DNA from: Rheinheimera riviphila
GTDB taxonomy: Bacteria; Pseudomonadota; Gammaproteobacteria; Enterobacterales; Alteromonadaceae
DNA: 64,000 bases
Assembly (NCBI RefSeq): GCF_004005945.1
Contig: NZ_SACS01000005.1
Coordinates: 145,148 to 209,147, forward strand
Direction of reading: 5' to 3'
Shown: positions 37,470 through 47,255 of the stretch, one piece after another
Numbering within the stretch: position 1 is the first letter of the stretch
How the letters are laid out: every line of letters begins with the position of its first letter
Made by a program: the position numbers and the translations under genes
The notes under the pieces: generated by a model
Told to the model about the DNA's origin: nothing
Seen by the model: only the letters and a program-made list of their open reading frames with translations
Databases searched by the model: none

Positions 37470-38549
37470 ATGATAAATCGCCTGTTTCAGACAAAAAACC
37501 CTTTAATCCTAGGGGTAGATATCGGTGCTCACACTGTGAAGGCTGTGTTGCTCAGTCAGCATGGCGGGCATTATAAAGTAGAAGCCTTTGCAATAGAACC
37601 CATGATTAAGGGCTCAATGAACGAGCGTGAGATCCAGGACATTGAAGCCGTTGGTAATGTCATCGGTAAAATCCGCAAAAAAATTCCTAAAACTGTGAAG
37701 TTCGCCGCTGCAGCCGTCTCCGGTTCGACCGTGATTAGCAAAGTGATTTTCATGGATGCCGCCCTGACCGATGCCGAACTTGCCAGTCAGATTGAAGTTG
37801 AAGCCGACAGTTTAATCCCTTATCCGCTGAGTGAAGTCAGCCTGGATTTTGAAAAACAAGATCTGAACAGCAACGACCCGTCCAAAGTGAATGTGTTATT
37901 GAGTGCCGCCCGCACTGAAAGCGTGCAAACGCGGGTCAGTGCGCTGGATCAAGGTGGTTTTGCTGCCCGCGTCATCGACGTCGAAAGTTATGCCCTCAGC
38001 CGCGCTGCAGAACTGTGTGCCAGACAACTACCGTCAGATGCCAAATCGAAATTAGTCGCGGTGGTTGATATCGGCGCCACCATGACTTTACTCAGTATTC
38101 TGGAAGATGGCAAAACCCTGTACACCCGCGACCAGGTGTTTGGCGGTGAGCAATATACCCGCAGTATTGTCTCTTATTATGCCAAAACTTATGAAGAGGC
38201 AGAGACAGCGAAAGTCACCAATGATTTACCGCCGAATTATACCTTTGAAGTGTTGGCGCCTTTTCAGACCATGTTATTACAGCAGGTGCGCCGCGGTATC
38301 CAGATGTATCTGACCACCTCAGGTCGCGACAATATTGATTACTTGCTGATTTCCGGTGGCACCAGTCTCATCGAAGGTGTCGACAAACTGTTGACCGACG
38401 AACTCGGTATTCATACCGTAGTGGCGAATCCATTTTTGCATATGGAAACTGCCGCGTCCGTTGACCGCGAATTGCTCAATCAGGTTGCTCCCCAGTTAAT
38501 GGTGGCAAGTGGCCTGGCGTTACGGAGTTTCTCAACATGGCATATATAA
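37470..38549 (+). CDS. pilM: Type IV pilus assembly protein PilM
   Basis: Cytoplasmic actin-like ATPase fold that binds the N-terminal tail of PilN and couples motor ATPases to the alignment complex. I use the ATG at 37470 (359 residues) with AGGAAG just upstream; an extended frame from 37398 is AT-rich and not family-like. The nucleotide-binding LGVDIGAHTVKAVLLS lies near residue 15 and VAVVDIGATMTLLSIL near 195. Its end overlaps pilN by 13 nt. It is first of the pilMNOPQ operon. Confidence 0.96.
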   Translation: MINRLFQTKNPLILGVDIGAHTVKAVLLSQHGGHYKVEAFAIEPMIKGSMNEREIQDIEAVGNVIGKIRKKIPKTVKFAAAAVSGSTVISKVIFMDAALTDAELASQIEVEADSLIPYPLSEVSLDFEKQDLNSNDPSKVNVLLSAARTESVQTRVSALDQGGFAARVIDVESYALSRAAELCARQLPSDAKSKLVAVVDIGATMTLLSILEDGKTLYTRDQVFGGEQYTRSIVSYYAKTYEEAETAKVTNDLPPNYTFEVLAPFQTMLLQQVRRGIQMYLTTSGRDNIDYLLISGGTSLIEGVDKLLTDELGIHTVVANPFLHMETAASVDRELLNQVAPQLMVASGLALRSFSTWHI

Positions 38550-39145
38550 ATTTATTGCCGTGGCGTGAAGCGCAGCGGAAACAACAACAAACCCAGTTTA
38601 TGACTGTCCTCAGCGCGGCAGGGATTTTAAGTTTTGGTGCTATTTTCGGTTTAAGCGCGGTTTATACCGCAAAAATCGAAGGTCAGAATAGCCGCAATAC
38701 CTACCTGCAAGGTGAGATTACCATCCTGGAACAACGGATTGTCGAAATCAAAGAATTGGACGAGAAAAAGAAAAACCTGCAAAAACGGATGGAGCTGATC
38801 AGTCAGCTGCAAAGTAGTCGAAACCTGGGTACTCAGATCATGGATCAGATTGCTTCGGTGGTTCCGGCGGGTGTGTATTTATCCAACTTACAAAAACAAG
38901 GACCGTCTTTGTTGCTCGTGGGTAAAAGTGAATCAAATAACCGGCTGTCGAATATGATCCGCTCGGTTGAAAGCTCCGAACTGCTCAAAGATCCACTGCT
39001 GGAGTTTATCGAAGCGGGTAAAGATCAGACTCAATTGCTCAGCGATTTCAAAATCCACTTAACCGTGAAAGGTTTTGAAGCCGTGCAGGGGGCCACCACC
39101 GGCACACCGAAGCCGGCCAAGCCAGTACCGGGAGCCGCCAAATGA
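38537..39145 (+). CDS. pilN: Type IV pilus inner-membrane protein PilN
   Basis: The 202-residue bitopic protein begins MAYINLLPWREAQRKQQQ; the INLLPWR tail is the conserved peptide that docks into PilM. A transmembrane helix spans about residues 22-43, followed by a coiled coil (residues 45-80) and a ferredoxin-like periplasmic domain. It pairs with PilO. The start overlaps pilM and the stop overlaps the pilO ATG (ATGA), so translation is tightly coupled. Confidence 0.95.
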   Translation: MAYINLLPWREAQRKQQQTQFMTVLSAAGILSFGAIFGLSAVYTAKIEGQNSRNTYLQGEITILEQRIVEIKELDEKKKNLQKRMELISQLQSSRNLGTQIMDQIASVVPAGVYLSNLQKQGPSLLLVGKSESNNRLSNMIRSVESSELLKDPLLEFIEAGKDQTQLLSDFKIHLTVKGFEAVQGATTGTPKPAKPVPGAAK

Positions 39146-39732
39146 GCATGAATTTTAATCTAGAAGAACTCAACAATCTTGATATGTCCGATATGGGGTC
39201 ATGGCCCATTGCAGCCAAAGCAATGGTGGTGGCGATATTGGTCTTGATGATTGGCGTATTAACCTTTTTCTTACTGGTTGATGATCAAATAACGCAACTG
39301 GAGATCTCAGAAGCAAAAGAGCAGGAGCTGCGTCAGATTTATCGGGTGAAGTATGCTTCGGCGGTAAACCTTGAGCTATACAAGGCACAGATGGTTGAGA
39401 TGGAAGAAACGTTCTCCTATCTGTTAAAACAGTTGCCAGCGACCCACGAAACACCGGGTTTGCTGGACGACATTACGTACGCCGGAACGTCGACCGGTTT
39501 AACCTTTGTTAAAATCAACTGGTTACCGGAAATCGAAAAAGACTTTTACACCGAACTGCCGATTAAAATCGACGTCGTCGGCGACTACCATCAATTTGGT
39601 AACTTCGTCAGCGAGGTCGCCAAATTACCGCGGATCGTTTCATTACACGATTTCTCGGTTACGACTGATAAAGATGAACGCTTAGTCTTTAACGTCGTTG
39701 CAAAAACCTACCGGTATAAGGAGGCTCAATAA
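39142..39732 (+). CDS. pilO: Type IV pilus inner-membrane protein PilO
   Basis: The 196-residue partner of PilN: a short cytoplasmic tail, a transmembrane helix at about residues 27-48, a coiled coil, and a ferredoxin-like periplasmic domain (VDGDYHQFGNFVSEVAKL-like core near 150, here DVVGDYHQFGNFV). PilN/PilO heterodimers connect PilM to PilP. An alternative start two codons later (39148) exists. Its stop overlaps the pilP start by one base. Confidence 0.95.
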   Translation: MSMNFNLEELNNLDMSDMGSWPIAAKAMVVAILVLMIGVLTFFLLVDDQITQLEISEAKEQELRQIYRVKYASAVNLELYKAQMVEMEETFSYLLKQLPATHETPGLLDDITYAGTSTGLTFVKINWLPEIEKDFYTELPIKIDVVGDYHQFGNFVSEVAKLPRIVSLHDFSVTTDKDERLVFNVVAKTYRYKEAQ

Positions 39733-40271
39733 TGAAGCGTTCTTTACCTGTGGTTTGTGTCAGTTTGTTGTTACTGCAAGGCTGTTACGACGATTTAACC
39801 GAAATTCAGCAGTTTATGAATACGGTGAAAGCCAGTACGCCGGCGAAAATTCCGCCGCTGCCGGAAGTCAAAGAATTCGTGCATATTAGCTATAAATCAG
39901 CGCAGTCGCGCAGTCCGTTTAGTGCGCCACGCCCGGAAGCCGTGCAAGAAAAATATGCACAAATTCAGGACTGTCTGAGCCCTGATCCGGCCCGGCGCAA
40001 AGAGCCGCTGGAGAAGTACGCACTGGATAACCTGAAGATGCGCGGCACTTTAGGTGACGAAAATGATATTTGGGCGCTGGTTGAAGCGTCAGACAAGACC
40101 TTACACCGGATCAGTAAAAACAATTACATTGGCTTGTTTCATGGCCGTGTGATTAACGTTGATCCGGCTCAAGTGGAATTACTGGAACTCATTCCTGATG
40201 GTGCAGGTTGTTGGAAAGAACGAACCACAGTACTGCCAATGGCTGAACCAGCAGCTGTAGCCAGCAAATAA
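39732..40271 (+). CDS. pilP: Type IV pilus lipoprotein PilP
   Basis: A 179-residue lipoprotein with lipobox LLQGC (Cys18). An unstructured Pro-rich linker follows, including SRSPFSAPRPE, the conserved segment near residue 60. The C-terminal HR-like beta domain (about residues 90-170) binds the periplasmic N0 domain of PilQ and bridges it to PilNO. Start and stop overlap or abut the neighbours, consistent with one operon. Confidence 0.94.
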   Translation: MKRSLPVVCVSLLLLQGCYDDLTEIQQFMNTVKASTPAKIPPLPEVKEFVHISYKSAQSRSPFSAPRPEAVQEKYAQIQDCLSPDPARRKEPLEKYALDNLKMRGTLGDENDIWALVEASDKTLHRISKNNYIGLFHGRVINVDPAQVELLELIPDGAGCWKERTTVLPMAEPAAVASK

Positions 40272-40287
40272 GGTGTGCGAGAGAAGC

Positions 40288-42354
40288 ATGGAAAATACAA
40301 CTAAAACAATCAAAAAATTACCGGTGAGCCGTCGTCTGCTGCTCGGGATCCTGTTGCTGTCTGCTGCGCCTGCGATGGCAGTGCCGTTACTTTACGATGT
40401 ACGGTATAACCCGCTGAGTACTGGCGAAACCGAAATTGAATTTGTCTTTGATGAAGATTTACAGGCTGAGCCGACGGTTCAGGTACTGAACGAACCTTCC
40501 CGGATTGAATTGACTTTTGCTGAAGCTGACTATGAAGAAAAGCTGGCGGATGTTGAGATTGATAAAGCCGGTGTGCAACGCGCCAAATCTGAATTCTTTA
40601 ATGAAGGTTTTAAAACCTCAATTTATCTGGACCATCTGAAGCTTTATCGCACCAGGGTTAAAGGCAACGTGTTTTACTTGCAAATTTCCGACAACCCGAC
40701 GGAAACGACACCAGGACAAACCGCCGATGTCACGCCAACTTATATCAACAAAGTAAACGCCATCGATTTTCGCCGTGGTGAAAAAGGTGAAGCGCGGGTG
40801 TTGGTATTCTTAAAAGAAAATACCGCAGCGGTGGATGTGTCGGAAAAACTCGGCAAGATCATCGTGGAATTCCACAATACCGATATTCTGGAAGAACTGT
40901 TGTATCAGTTAGATGTGGTGGACTTTGGTACTGTAGTCAAAGGTATTGAAACCTTTAAAGAAGGCGCTTTAACCCGTATCGTGATTGAACCGACCTCTGC
41001 TTTTAAGTTTAACTACCAGCAAATTGATAATATTTTCAGCTTGTCGGTAGAAAAAGATGCGTCAGCCGTTGGCTTTATGGCCGGTGGTAAAGAATATAAA
41101 GGCCGTGCTATCTCATTAAACTTCCAGGATATTCCGGTACGGACCGTACTGCAGATTATCGCGGACTACAACGGCTTCAATTTAGTTACGAGCGACTCTG
41201 TGGTCGGTAATATCACGTTGCGTCTGGACGGCACGCCTTGGGATCAGGCACTGGATATCGTGTTAAAAGTACGGGGTCTGGATAAACGGATGGACGGCAA
41301 CATTCTGATGATTGCACCGACCGACGAGCTGGCGGAACGTGAAGCTAAAGAGTTACAAGCGCGGAATAAAGTGGAAGAACTGGAAGCGCTGTACTCCGAG
41401 TTTATCGCGATTAACTACGCCAAAGCTGCTGATATTGCGAAGTTATTAAGCAATAAAGACGCTTCGTTACTGACTGCCCGTGGTGTGGCATCGGTGGATG
41501 ATCGCACCAACACCATTCTGCTCAAAGACACTGCCAAAGCCATCGAGAACGTCCGTCGGTTAGTTGAACGGTTAGACGTACCGGTGAAGCAGGTGCTCAT
41601 TGAATCGCGGATGGTGACGGTTAAAGACAGCGTTGCTGATGAACTGGGTATTCGTTGGGGTTTTAATGATCAGCAAAATACCAAAGGTGTGGGTGGGTCG
41701 CTGGAAGCTGCAAACTCCTTGGCCAATGGTCAGATCCCAGCGCTGGTCAATAGTAATGGACGCTACAACGTCAATCTGCCGTTAAGCAGCACCTCTGCTG
41801 GCCGTATTGGTTTCCATATCGCCAAATTAGGTGACGGTACGCTGATTGACTTAGAACTGTCAGCCCTGGAAGAAGAAAACAAGGCTGAGATTGTTGCTTC
41901 ACCAAGAATTTCAACCGCCAATCAGAAACAAGCGCGGATTGAACAAGGTGTGGAAATTCCATATGTGCAGTCTGCATCAAGCGGCGCCACCACTGTTGAA
42001 TTCAAAAAAGCGGTACTGAGTCTGGAAGTAACACCACAGGTGACCCCGGATAATAAGATTATTCTGGACTTAATCGTCACCCAGGATACCGAAGGTAAAA
42101 TTGTACCAACAGCAACGGGTAATGCGGTCGCCATTGATACCCAGCGTATTCAAACGCAGGTGTTAGTCGACAATGGTGAGACCATAGTTCTGGGCGGTAT
42201 TTATCAGCAACAAACGATCAATACTGTGCAAAAAGTGCCATTCTTCGGCGATATCCCTTATGTTGGCGCAATGTTCCGCCGTTCATTGGATAAGACCGAG
42301 AAGAAAGAATTATTGATTTTTGTCACGCCAAAAATCCTGACTGAAGGTCAGTAG
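40288..42354 (+). CDS. pilQ: Type IV pilus secretin PilQ
   Basis: Outer-membrane secretin through which the pilus emerges. I use the ATG at 40288 (688 residues); a GTG at 40273 is possible. A signal peptide ends near residue 36 (SAAPAMA). Two AMIN peptidoglycan-binding domains occupy about residues 40-255. An N0/STN domain starts near 270 (ISLNFQDIPVRTVLQIIADY core), then a secretin_N domain, then the secretin barrel with VASPRISTANQKQARIEQG near 540 and the final VPFFGDIPYVGAMFRR near 645. It is last of pilMNOPQ; a hairpin follows. Confidence 0.95.
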   Translation: MENTTKTIKKLPVSRRLLLGILLLSAAPAMAVPLLYDVRYNPLSTGETEIEFVFDEDLQAEPTVQVLNEPSRIELTFAEADYEEKLADVEIDKAGVQRAKSEFFNEGFKTSIYLDHLKLYRTRVKGNVFYLQISDNPTETTPGQTADVTPTYINKVNAIDFRRGEKGEARVLVFLKENTAAVDVSEKLGKIIVEFHNTDILEELLYQLDVVDFGTVVKGIETFKEGALTRIVIEPTSAFKFNYQQIDNIFSLSVEKDASAVGFMAGGKEYKGRAISLNFQDIPVRTVLQIIADYNGFNLVTSDSVVGNITLRLDGTPWDQALDIVLKVRGLDKRMDGNILMIAPTDELAEREAKELQARNKVEELEALYSEFIAINYAKAADIAKLLSNKDASLLTARGVASVDDRTNTILLKDTAKAIENVRRLVERLDVPVKQVLIESRMVTVKDSVADELGIRWGFNDQQNTKGVGGSLEAANSLANGQIPALVNSNGRYNVNLPLSSTSAGRIGFHIAKLGDGTLIDLELSALEEENKAEIVASPRISTANQKQARIEQGVEIPYVQSASSGATTVEFKKAVLSLEVTPQVTPDNKIILDLIVTQDTEGKIVPTATGNAVAIDTQRIQTQVLVDNGETIVLGGIYQQQTINTVQKVPFFGDIPYVGAMFRRSLDKTEKKELLIFVTPKILTEGQ

Positions 42355-42371
42355 CCATTCTGCTCAAAGCT

Positions 42372-42400
42372 GTCAGGGCCTGTCCGGGCCCTGACAAATT
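42372..42400 (+). terminator. Probable terminator after pilQ
   Basis: GTCAGGGCC pairs perfectly with GGCCCTGAC over a six-base loop, followed by AAATTT. The stem is strong but the T run is short. Confidence 0.5.
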
Positions 42401-42513
42401 TAGCTTGCTAAGCTGTCGGCAAAACTGACATAATTCAGCGCTTCAAATTTTCGTGGGAGCTTTTAGGTCCTGACATCAACCCTCATTTAGTTAGCTGATT
42501 AGCATTACGACAT

Positions 42514-43032
42514 ATGGCAGAGAAACGCAATATCTTCCTTGTTGGCCCTATGGGCGCAGGAAAAAGTACCATTGGCCGTCATTTAGCAGAAATGCTGCAT
42601 CTCGACTTCTACGATTCAGATCAGGAAATTGAGCGCCGTACTGGTGCTGACATCGCCTGGGTCTTTGATCTGGAAGGAGAAGAAGGCTTTCGGGTACGTG
42701 AAGAAAACGTCATTGAAGATTTAACTGAACTCCAGGGCATCGTACTTGCCACAGGCGGTGGTTCAGTGATTAGCAAAGAAACCCGCAATCGTTTGTCAGC
42801 ACGTGGCATCGTGGTGTATCTGGAAACTCCAATTGAGAAACAGGTCGCCCGCACCCAACGTGACAAAAGACGTCCGTTATTACAAACCGAAGAAGCTCCG
42901 CAGCACGTTTTGGAACGGCTGGCAGCAGAGCGTAACCCACTGTATGAGGAAATCGCAGATTTCACCATCAGAACTGACGAGCAAAGTGCCCGTTCGGTTG
43001 CAAATCAAATTGTTGAACAACTGGGTTTTTAA
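42514..43032 (+). CDS. aroK: Shikimate kinase I
   Basis: Phosphorylates shikimate in the pathway to chorismate. The 172 residues match E. coli AroK. The P-loop is [15 protein letters not shown] near residue 11, shikimate is held by [11 protein letters not shown] near 34, and the ATGGGSV loop lies near 78; the lid RDKRRPLL is near 117. It lies between pilQ and aroB, the standard order. Confidence 0.97.
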   Translation: MAEKRNIFLVGPMGAGKSTIGRHLAEMLHLDFYDSDQEIERRTGADIAWVFDLEGEEGFRVREENVIEDLTELQGIVLATGGGSVISKETRNRLSARGIVVYLETPIEKQVARTQRDKRRPLLQTEEAPQHVLERLAAERNPLYEEIADFTIRTDEQSARSVANQIVEQLGF

Positions 43033-43057
43033 TTTTTCCAGCTAAAGGGAGCTGTCG

Positions 43058-44137
43058 ATGGAAAAAGTTGCCGTTCAACTTGGCCAGCGCAGTTACCCAA
43101 TTGTCATTGCGCCTGGTTTATTGTCAGGCGCAGGGCAAGTGCCGGAGCTGCAACAGCTTTGGCAGTTCAAAAAAGTCGTGATCCTCTCCAATCCTGTGGT
43201 TGCTGCGCTTTATCTGCCGCAGTTACAAGCATTGTTTGGCCAGCAACAGCTGTTTGAATTGCTGCTGCCTGACGGTGAAGCTTATAAAAATCTGCAATCT
43301 TTTGACCAGGCCAATACCTTTTTATTGGAGCACGGCATTGCGCGTGATGCACTGTTGGTGGCTCTGGGTGGCGGGGTGATTGGTGATTTAACTGGTTTTG
43401 TTGCCGCCTGTTATCAGCGTGGTGTGGCTTTTGTGCAGGTTCCAACCACCTTGTTATCGCAGGTCGATTCGTCGGTCGGTGGTAAAACAGCCATTAATCA
43501 TCCGCTTGGCAAAAATATGATCGGTGCATTTAACCAGCCATTGGCGGTGATCATCGATACTTCCGTGTTGCACTCGTTACCGCAGCGTGAGTTTTCCGCC
43601 GGGATGGCCGAAGTGATTAAATATGGTTTGTTAGGGGATGCCGCATTTTTCCAGTGGCTGGAGCAACAACAGGATGCGCTTGCCAGGCTGCAGGAACCGC
43701 AACTCAGCCAGATGATTAAACACTGCTGCCAGATGAAAGCCGATATTGTCAGCCGTGATGAAACCGAACAGGGCGAACGTGCTTTGTTAAACCTCGGCCA
43801 TACCTTTGGTCATGCGATTGAAGCCTGGCTTGGCTATGGTACCTGGTTACACGGTGAAGCCGTTGCCGTTGGCATGATGATGGCGTTTGAACTGGCGTAC
43901 GCCCGTGGCTGGATTGACGCCCCGACCGTCGCACGGGTTCGACAGTTATTAGTTGCCTTTGAACTACCGGTACAGCCGCCTTTGGGCATGCAAATTGCCG
44001 ATTTTATGCCATATATGAAAACCGACAAAAAAGTTAAAGATGGCAAAATGCGGTTTATCTTGCCTCAAACGCTTGGTGCCGCCATTATCGTCGATGATGT
44101 CACTGAATCAGAATTACAGCGGGTTTTCGCCGGATAA
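43058..44137 (+). CDS. aroB: 3-dehydroquinate synthase
   Basis: Converts DAHP to 3-dehydroquinate using NAD+ and zinc. The 359 residues fit the family. The NAD-binding GGGVIGDLTGFVAACYQRG core lies near 103, TTLLSQVDSSVGGKTAINH near 130, and zinc ligands are in NLGHTFGHAIEAW and LHGEAVAVGMM near 247-270. It lies 25 nt after aroK and is followed by damX after 2 nt. Confidence 0.97.
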   Translation: MEKVAVQLGQRSYPIVIAPGLLSGAGQVPELQQLWQFKKVVILSNPVVAALYLPQLQALFGQQQLFELLLPDGEAYKNLQSFDQANTFLLEHGIARDALLVALGGGVIGDLTGFVAACYQRGVAFVQVPTTLLSQVDSSVGGKTAINHPLGKNMIGAFNQPLAVIIDTSVLHSLPQREFSAGMAEVIKYGLLGDAAFFQWLEQQQDALARLQEPQLSQMIKHCCQMKADIVSRDETEQGERALLNLGHTFGHAIEAWLGYGTWLHGEAVAVGMMMAFELAYARGWIDAPTVARVRQLLVAFELPVQPPLGMQIADFMPYMKTDKKVKDGKMRFILPQTLGAAIIVDDVTESELQRVFAG

Positions 44138-44139
44138 TC

Positions 44140-45741
44140 ATGTCGCACTTACAACAAAAACTATTAAAAATTCAGGGATTATTGCCTTCGCAGCGCAGCT
44201 GGCTGGAACGTTTGGTGTTTCAGCTGGAATTTAACCCTTATCAACTGATCCATATGGTTGGTGCTGCCGGCACTGGCAAAACGACGCTGACTTTAGCCAT
44301 TGCTGATCTGCTATCCAACGAATTTAACCTCGCTTTAATCAAAGCCGAGCCGGAACTCAATGCCGTACGAGTGCGCCAACATGTGTTGGAGCATTGGTTT
44401 GGTACCTGTAAAGACGCCAATCGCAGCTTGTTACAGTTGGTGGGGGATCGCCAGCTGAACGAGCCGCTGGCGCTGGTGATTGACCAGGCCGAACAACTGC
44501 CGCCGGAATTGTGGGCCGAACTGGCTGAACTGCCTTGTCTGGTGATTGCAGCCACCGAACATGCCGATGCGCATGCGGAACTGAATTTACCGCTGCCTAC
44601 TTTAACCCTGCAAGATGCCGAGATGCTGCTCAAAGACAGTGAACTCAGTACTTTGAGTGTCGCCGACCGGTTAGACAATGCGCAGGGCAATATTCATCTG
44701 TTACTTGATCCCAGTTTAAAACGCCAACTGCAGGCAGTTAAAGTGGATCTAAAACCCGCATCTTTGGCTTATCCGCTAGCGGTTTTTAGTATCGGCATGT
44801 TGGTCATTGCTGCTGTGGTGGTGTTTTGGCTGTGGACAGAACAGCAAAACCGGCCTGATGGTCTTGGCCAGCTTACTTATCTTCCGGAAGAGCAAGAAGT
44901 ACAAACCAGCGCTGAACCTTTGGCGGTGCCTTCGGCCAGCAAAGCGGTGGTGGAACAGTTGGTGGGTCAGTTGGAGCAAGTCGGCAGTAAAACTGCGTCT
45001 TCGTCTGCTTCCGGATTGGCTAAGCCTGTTGATTTTAATGAAGGTGCTGAAGTCACCAGCTCAGGCAACGACCAACAAACTGCAGCAGCTGAAATAGCAG
45101 AAGCAGTTGAGGTTGAGGAAACTGTGACGACGGCGACACCTGCCGAATCCACCGACTTACCGGCCGCGAAAACCGACGATACTCAGAATAATGCGGTATC
45201 CGGTGACAGCAAAGTCCCGGATTTAATCCAGGGTGTTGCCGCCACGCCGCCACAACCGGCAGTGGTGATTGCCGCTGAAACTGAAGTGTCGGTGGCCGAG
45301 CAAATGGCGGAAGAGCTGAATAACGAACCCGCTGCAACTGCAACGTCCACCTCAGCAGCAACGCCAACACCACAAAGCGCCGAGCCGGATCTGGCCGCTG
45401 AAGCTCAGGCTGAGCTGGCTGAAAGCAGCAGTAACAGCAATAACGGCGGTTATCGTTATGCCGAAGCAGATTTGTTATCGATGTCAGGCCAGGCCGTGGC
45501 ATTGCAGCTGGTGGTCCTGTCCAATGATGGCGCATTAAAAGATTTCGCTGCAAGCTACCCCGGACTGGAAACTTACACCTATCAACGGCAGAAAAACGGC
45601 CAGCGCCAGTTAATTGTCGTCATGGCACCTTTTGCTGATCCCACCGAAGCAAAAGCGCAAATCAGCCAGTTACCGCCCGCATTGCAGCAGGCTTTTGTGA
45701 AACCTTTAGCCGATATTCACAGCGAAATCAGCATTCAATAG
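44140..45741 (+). CDS. damX: DamX-like protein: AAA ATPase, membrane helix and SPOR domain
   Basis: A 533-residue bitopic protein. The N-terminal AAA-type ATPase (residues 1-190) has Walker A GAAGTGKTTLTLAIAD near 44 and Walker B-like LALVIDQAEQLP near 108. A transmembrane helix lies at about 209-228. A long Ala/Glu/Thr-rich linker spans about 235-440, and a SPOR domain closes the protein (about 455-533), targeting the septum. E. coli DamX (428 residues) has a degenerate cytoplasmic part; here the ATPase motif is intact. The position between aroB and dam supports the name. Confidence 0.9.
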   Translation: MSHLQQKLLKIQGLLPSQRSWLERLVFQLEFNPYQLIHMVGAAGTGKTTLTLAIADLLSNEFNLALIKAEPELNAVRVRQHVLEHWFGTCKDANRSLLQLVGDRQLNEPLALVIDQAEQLPPELWAELAELPCLVIAATEHADAHAELNLPLPTLTLQDAEMLLKDSELSTLSVADRLDNAQGNIHLLLDPSLKRQLQAVKVDLKPASLAYPLAVFSIGMLVIAAVVVFWLWTEQQNRPDGLGQLTYLPEEQEVQTSAEPLAVPSASKAVVEQLVGQLEQVGSKTASSSASGLAKPVDFNEGAEVTSSGNDQQTAAAEIAEAVEVEETVTTATPAESTDLPAAKTDDTQNNAVSGDSKVPDLIQGVAATPPQPAVVIAAETEVSVAEQMAEELNNEPAATATSTSAATPTPQSAEPDLAAEAQAELAESSSNSNNGGYRYAEADLLSMSGQAVALQLVVLSNDGALKDFAASYPGLETYTYQRQKNGQRQLIVVMAPFADPTEAKAQISQLPPALQQAFVKPLADIHSEISIQ

Positions 45742-45756
45742 TCAGGTGGCGTCAGG

Positions 45757-46593
45757 TTGAGCAAACAAGTTACCGCAAAAAAGCAACGGGCATTTTTGAA
45801 ATGGGCTGGCGGAAAATTTAATTTGGTAGAGGCAATAACTGGTCATTTGCCGGCGGCTGATGTGCTGGTGGAGCCTTTTGTTGGTGCTGGTTCGGTGTTT
45901 TTAAATACGGACTATTCACGTTATCTGCTAAACGACATCAATGCTGATTTGATTCATTTGTATCAGTTTTTACAAACAAAACCGGTACAAATGATCGCCG
46001 ACGCCAGAATGTTTTTTACTGAAGGCAACAATGACAAAACCAGTTATCTGGCGATCCGGCAGCAGTTTAATCAAACTGCAGATCCATACCTGCGCTCTTT
46101 ACAGTTTTTGTACCTGAACCGGCACTGTTATAACGGCTTGTGTCGTTACAACCAATCGGGGTTGTTTAACGTGCCGTTTGGTTCGTACAAAAAACCGTAT
46201 TTCCCGGAAGCTGAATTAGTTGCTTTCGCCGAAAAAGCCACCCGCGCCACTTTTGTCTGCCTCAATTACCAACAGCTTTTCGCCCAATTGCCAACTGGTG
46301 CTGCGGTGTATTGTGACCCGCCTTATGTACCATTATCAAAAACTGCCAGTTTTACCTCCTATGCCAAAAACAGCTTTAATCTGGATGATCAGGCAGATTT
46401 GGCCAGTTTATCCGAGCAAGCCACACTGCAGGGGCATCACGTACTCATCAGCAATCACGACACCAGCTGGACCCGCAAGATTTATCAGGGCGCTGAGCTG
46501 CATTCCATTCAGGTTGGGCGTTCGATCAGTCAAAAAGGTAGTTCCAGAGGTAAAGTTGCTGAGTTGTTTGCGCTGTATCGTAGTCGCAAATAA
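45757..46593 (+). CDS. dam: DNA adenine methylase (GATC)
   Basis: Methylates adenine in GATC, directing mismatch repair and replication timing. At 278 residues it equals E. coli Dam. The start is TTG (45757), with AGGTGG 8 nt upstream. AdoMet-binding motif X FLKWAGGK is near residue 14, motif I EPFVGAGSVF near 39, and the catalytic motif IV DPPYVPLS near 187. It follows damX by 15 nt. The unusual start codon may limit expression, and Dam dosage matters for mismatch repair. Confidence 0.95.
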   Translation: MSKQVTAKKQRAFLKWAGGKFNLVEAITGHLPAADVLVEPFVGAGSVFLNTDYSRYLLNDINADLIHLYQFLQTKPVQMIADARMFFTEGNNDKTSYLAIRQQFNQTADPYLRSLQFLYLNRHCYNGLCRYNQSGLFNVPFGSYKKPYFPEAELVAFAEKATRATFVCLNYQQLFAQLPTGAAVYCDPPYVPLSKTASFTSYAKNSFNLDDQADLASLSEQATLQGHHVLISNHDTSWTRKIYQGAELHSIQVGRSISQKGSSRGKVAELFALYRSRK

Positions 46594-46653
46594 CAAGATT
46601 GCGGCCATTAATTGCGAGGCAGGGGGGCCGTTGTTGGCACAGAATAACGGTGG

Positions 46654-46845
46654 TTAAGACAGTACCAACGAGACGATCGTGATCAGCCCGATAACAAACA
46701 GCATGGTCATCACCACACCAACAATAATATAGGGCAGGGGGCTTTGGCTATTGAAGTCTTGCTGGCGTTGTTGTTCTGACTGTACACCGATAAAGGCACC
46801 GGCCACAGCTTTGATGATTTGTTTTAAGGTGGGCTTATTGCTCAT
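46654..46845 (-). CDS. DUF2970 small membrane protein
   Basis: A 63-residue protein with the DUF2970 pattern: an amphipathic N-terminus containing AVAGAFIGVQSEQQRQQDF, then a single transmembrane helix (about residues 38-61). The function is unknown. Its ATG overlaps the stop codon of the upstream 91-codon gene (ATGA), so the two form a small leftward operon convergent with dam. Confidence 0.75.
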   Translation of the reverse strand: MSNKPTLKQIIKAVAGAFIGVQSEQQRQQDFNSQSPLPYIIVGVVMTMLFVIGLITIVSLVLS

Positions 46846-47117
46846 GCCGCAGGTTTGGCGTGCAACCGGCTGATTAATTCAAGTAAATCAATAAAGTGAA
46901 ATTGTGCAGAACTACTTTGGCCTGAGAACCAGGATGCCCAGCTGGTTTGGGGGGCTAAGGCGCATTTGACGGTAAAACTTTCGACACCGTTTTGCGTCAT
47001 AGCGACGGTGTTGGTGCAGCTGGCAATGACGCTGTTTTGCTGTTGTGGCAACAGGTATAAAGCTGCTGACAAGCAAAGCAAAAAAGCTGCGGTTTTAACA
47101 AGCATTGGCGTTCTCAT
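46842..47117 (-). CDS. Small exported or membrane-anchored protein, unknown
   Basis: A 91-residue product with a hydrophobic N-terminal segment (about residues 7-24) resembling a signal peptide or anchor. Two cysteines (CTN near 34, KCAL near 52) could form a disulfide in the periplasm. A second ATG at 47105 is a possible start. I recognise no domain. It overlaps the DUF2970 gene by four bases, which supports it being real. Confidence 0.6.
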   Translation of the reverse strand: MRTPMLVKTAAFLLCLSAALYLLPQQQNSVIASCTNTVAMTQNGVESFTVKCALAPQTSWASWFSGQSSSAQFHFIDLLELISRLHAKPAA

Positions 47118-47255
47118 TACAGTCTCAGATCCATCAATCGACTGCTCGATAATACAGCAGCCCCGACGTCAGAACAAGGGCTGCATTGCTGTTGCAGGCG
47201 GTTAGGCCAGTGCTTTTGCGATTGATGTACCGATAACCAAGGTTAATCGCAGGGA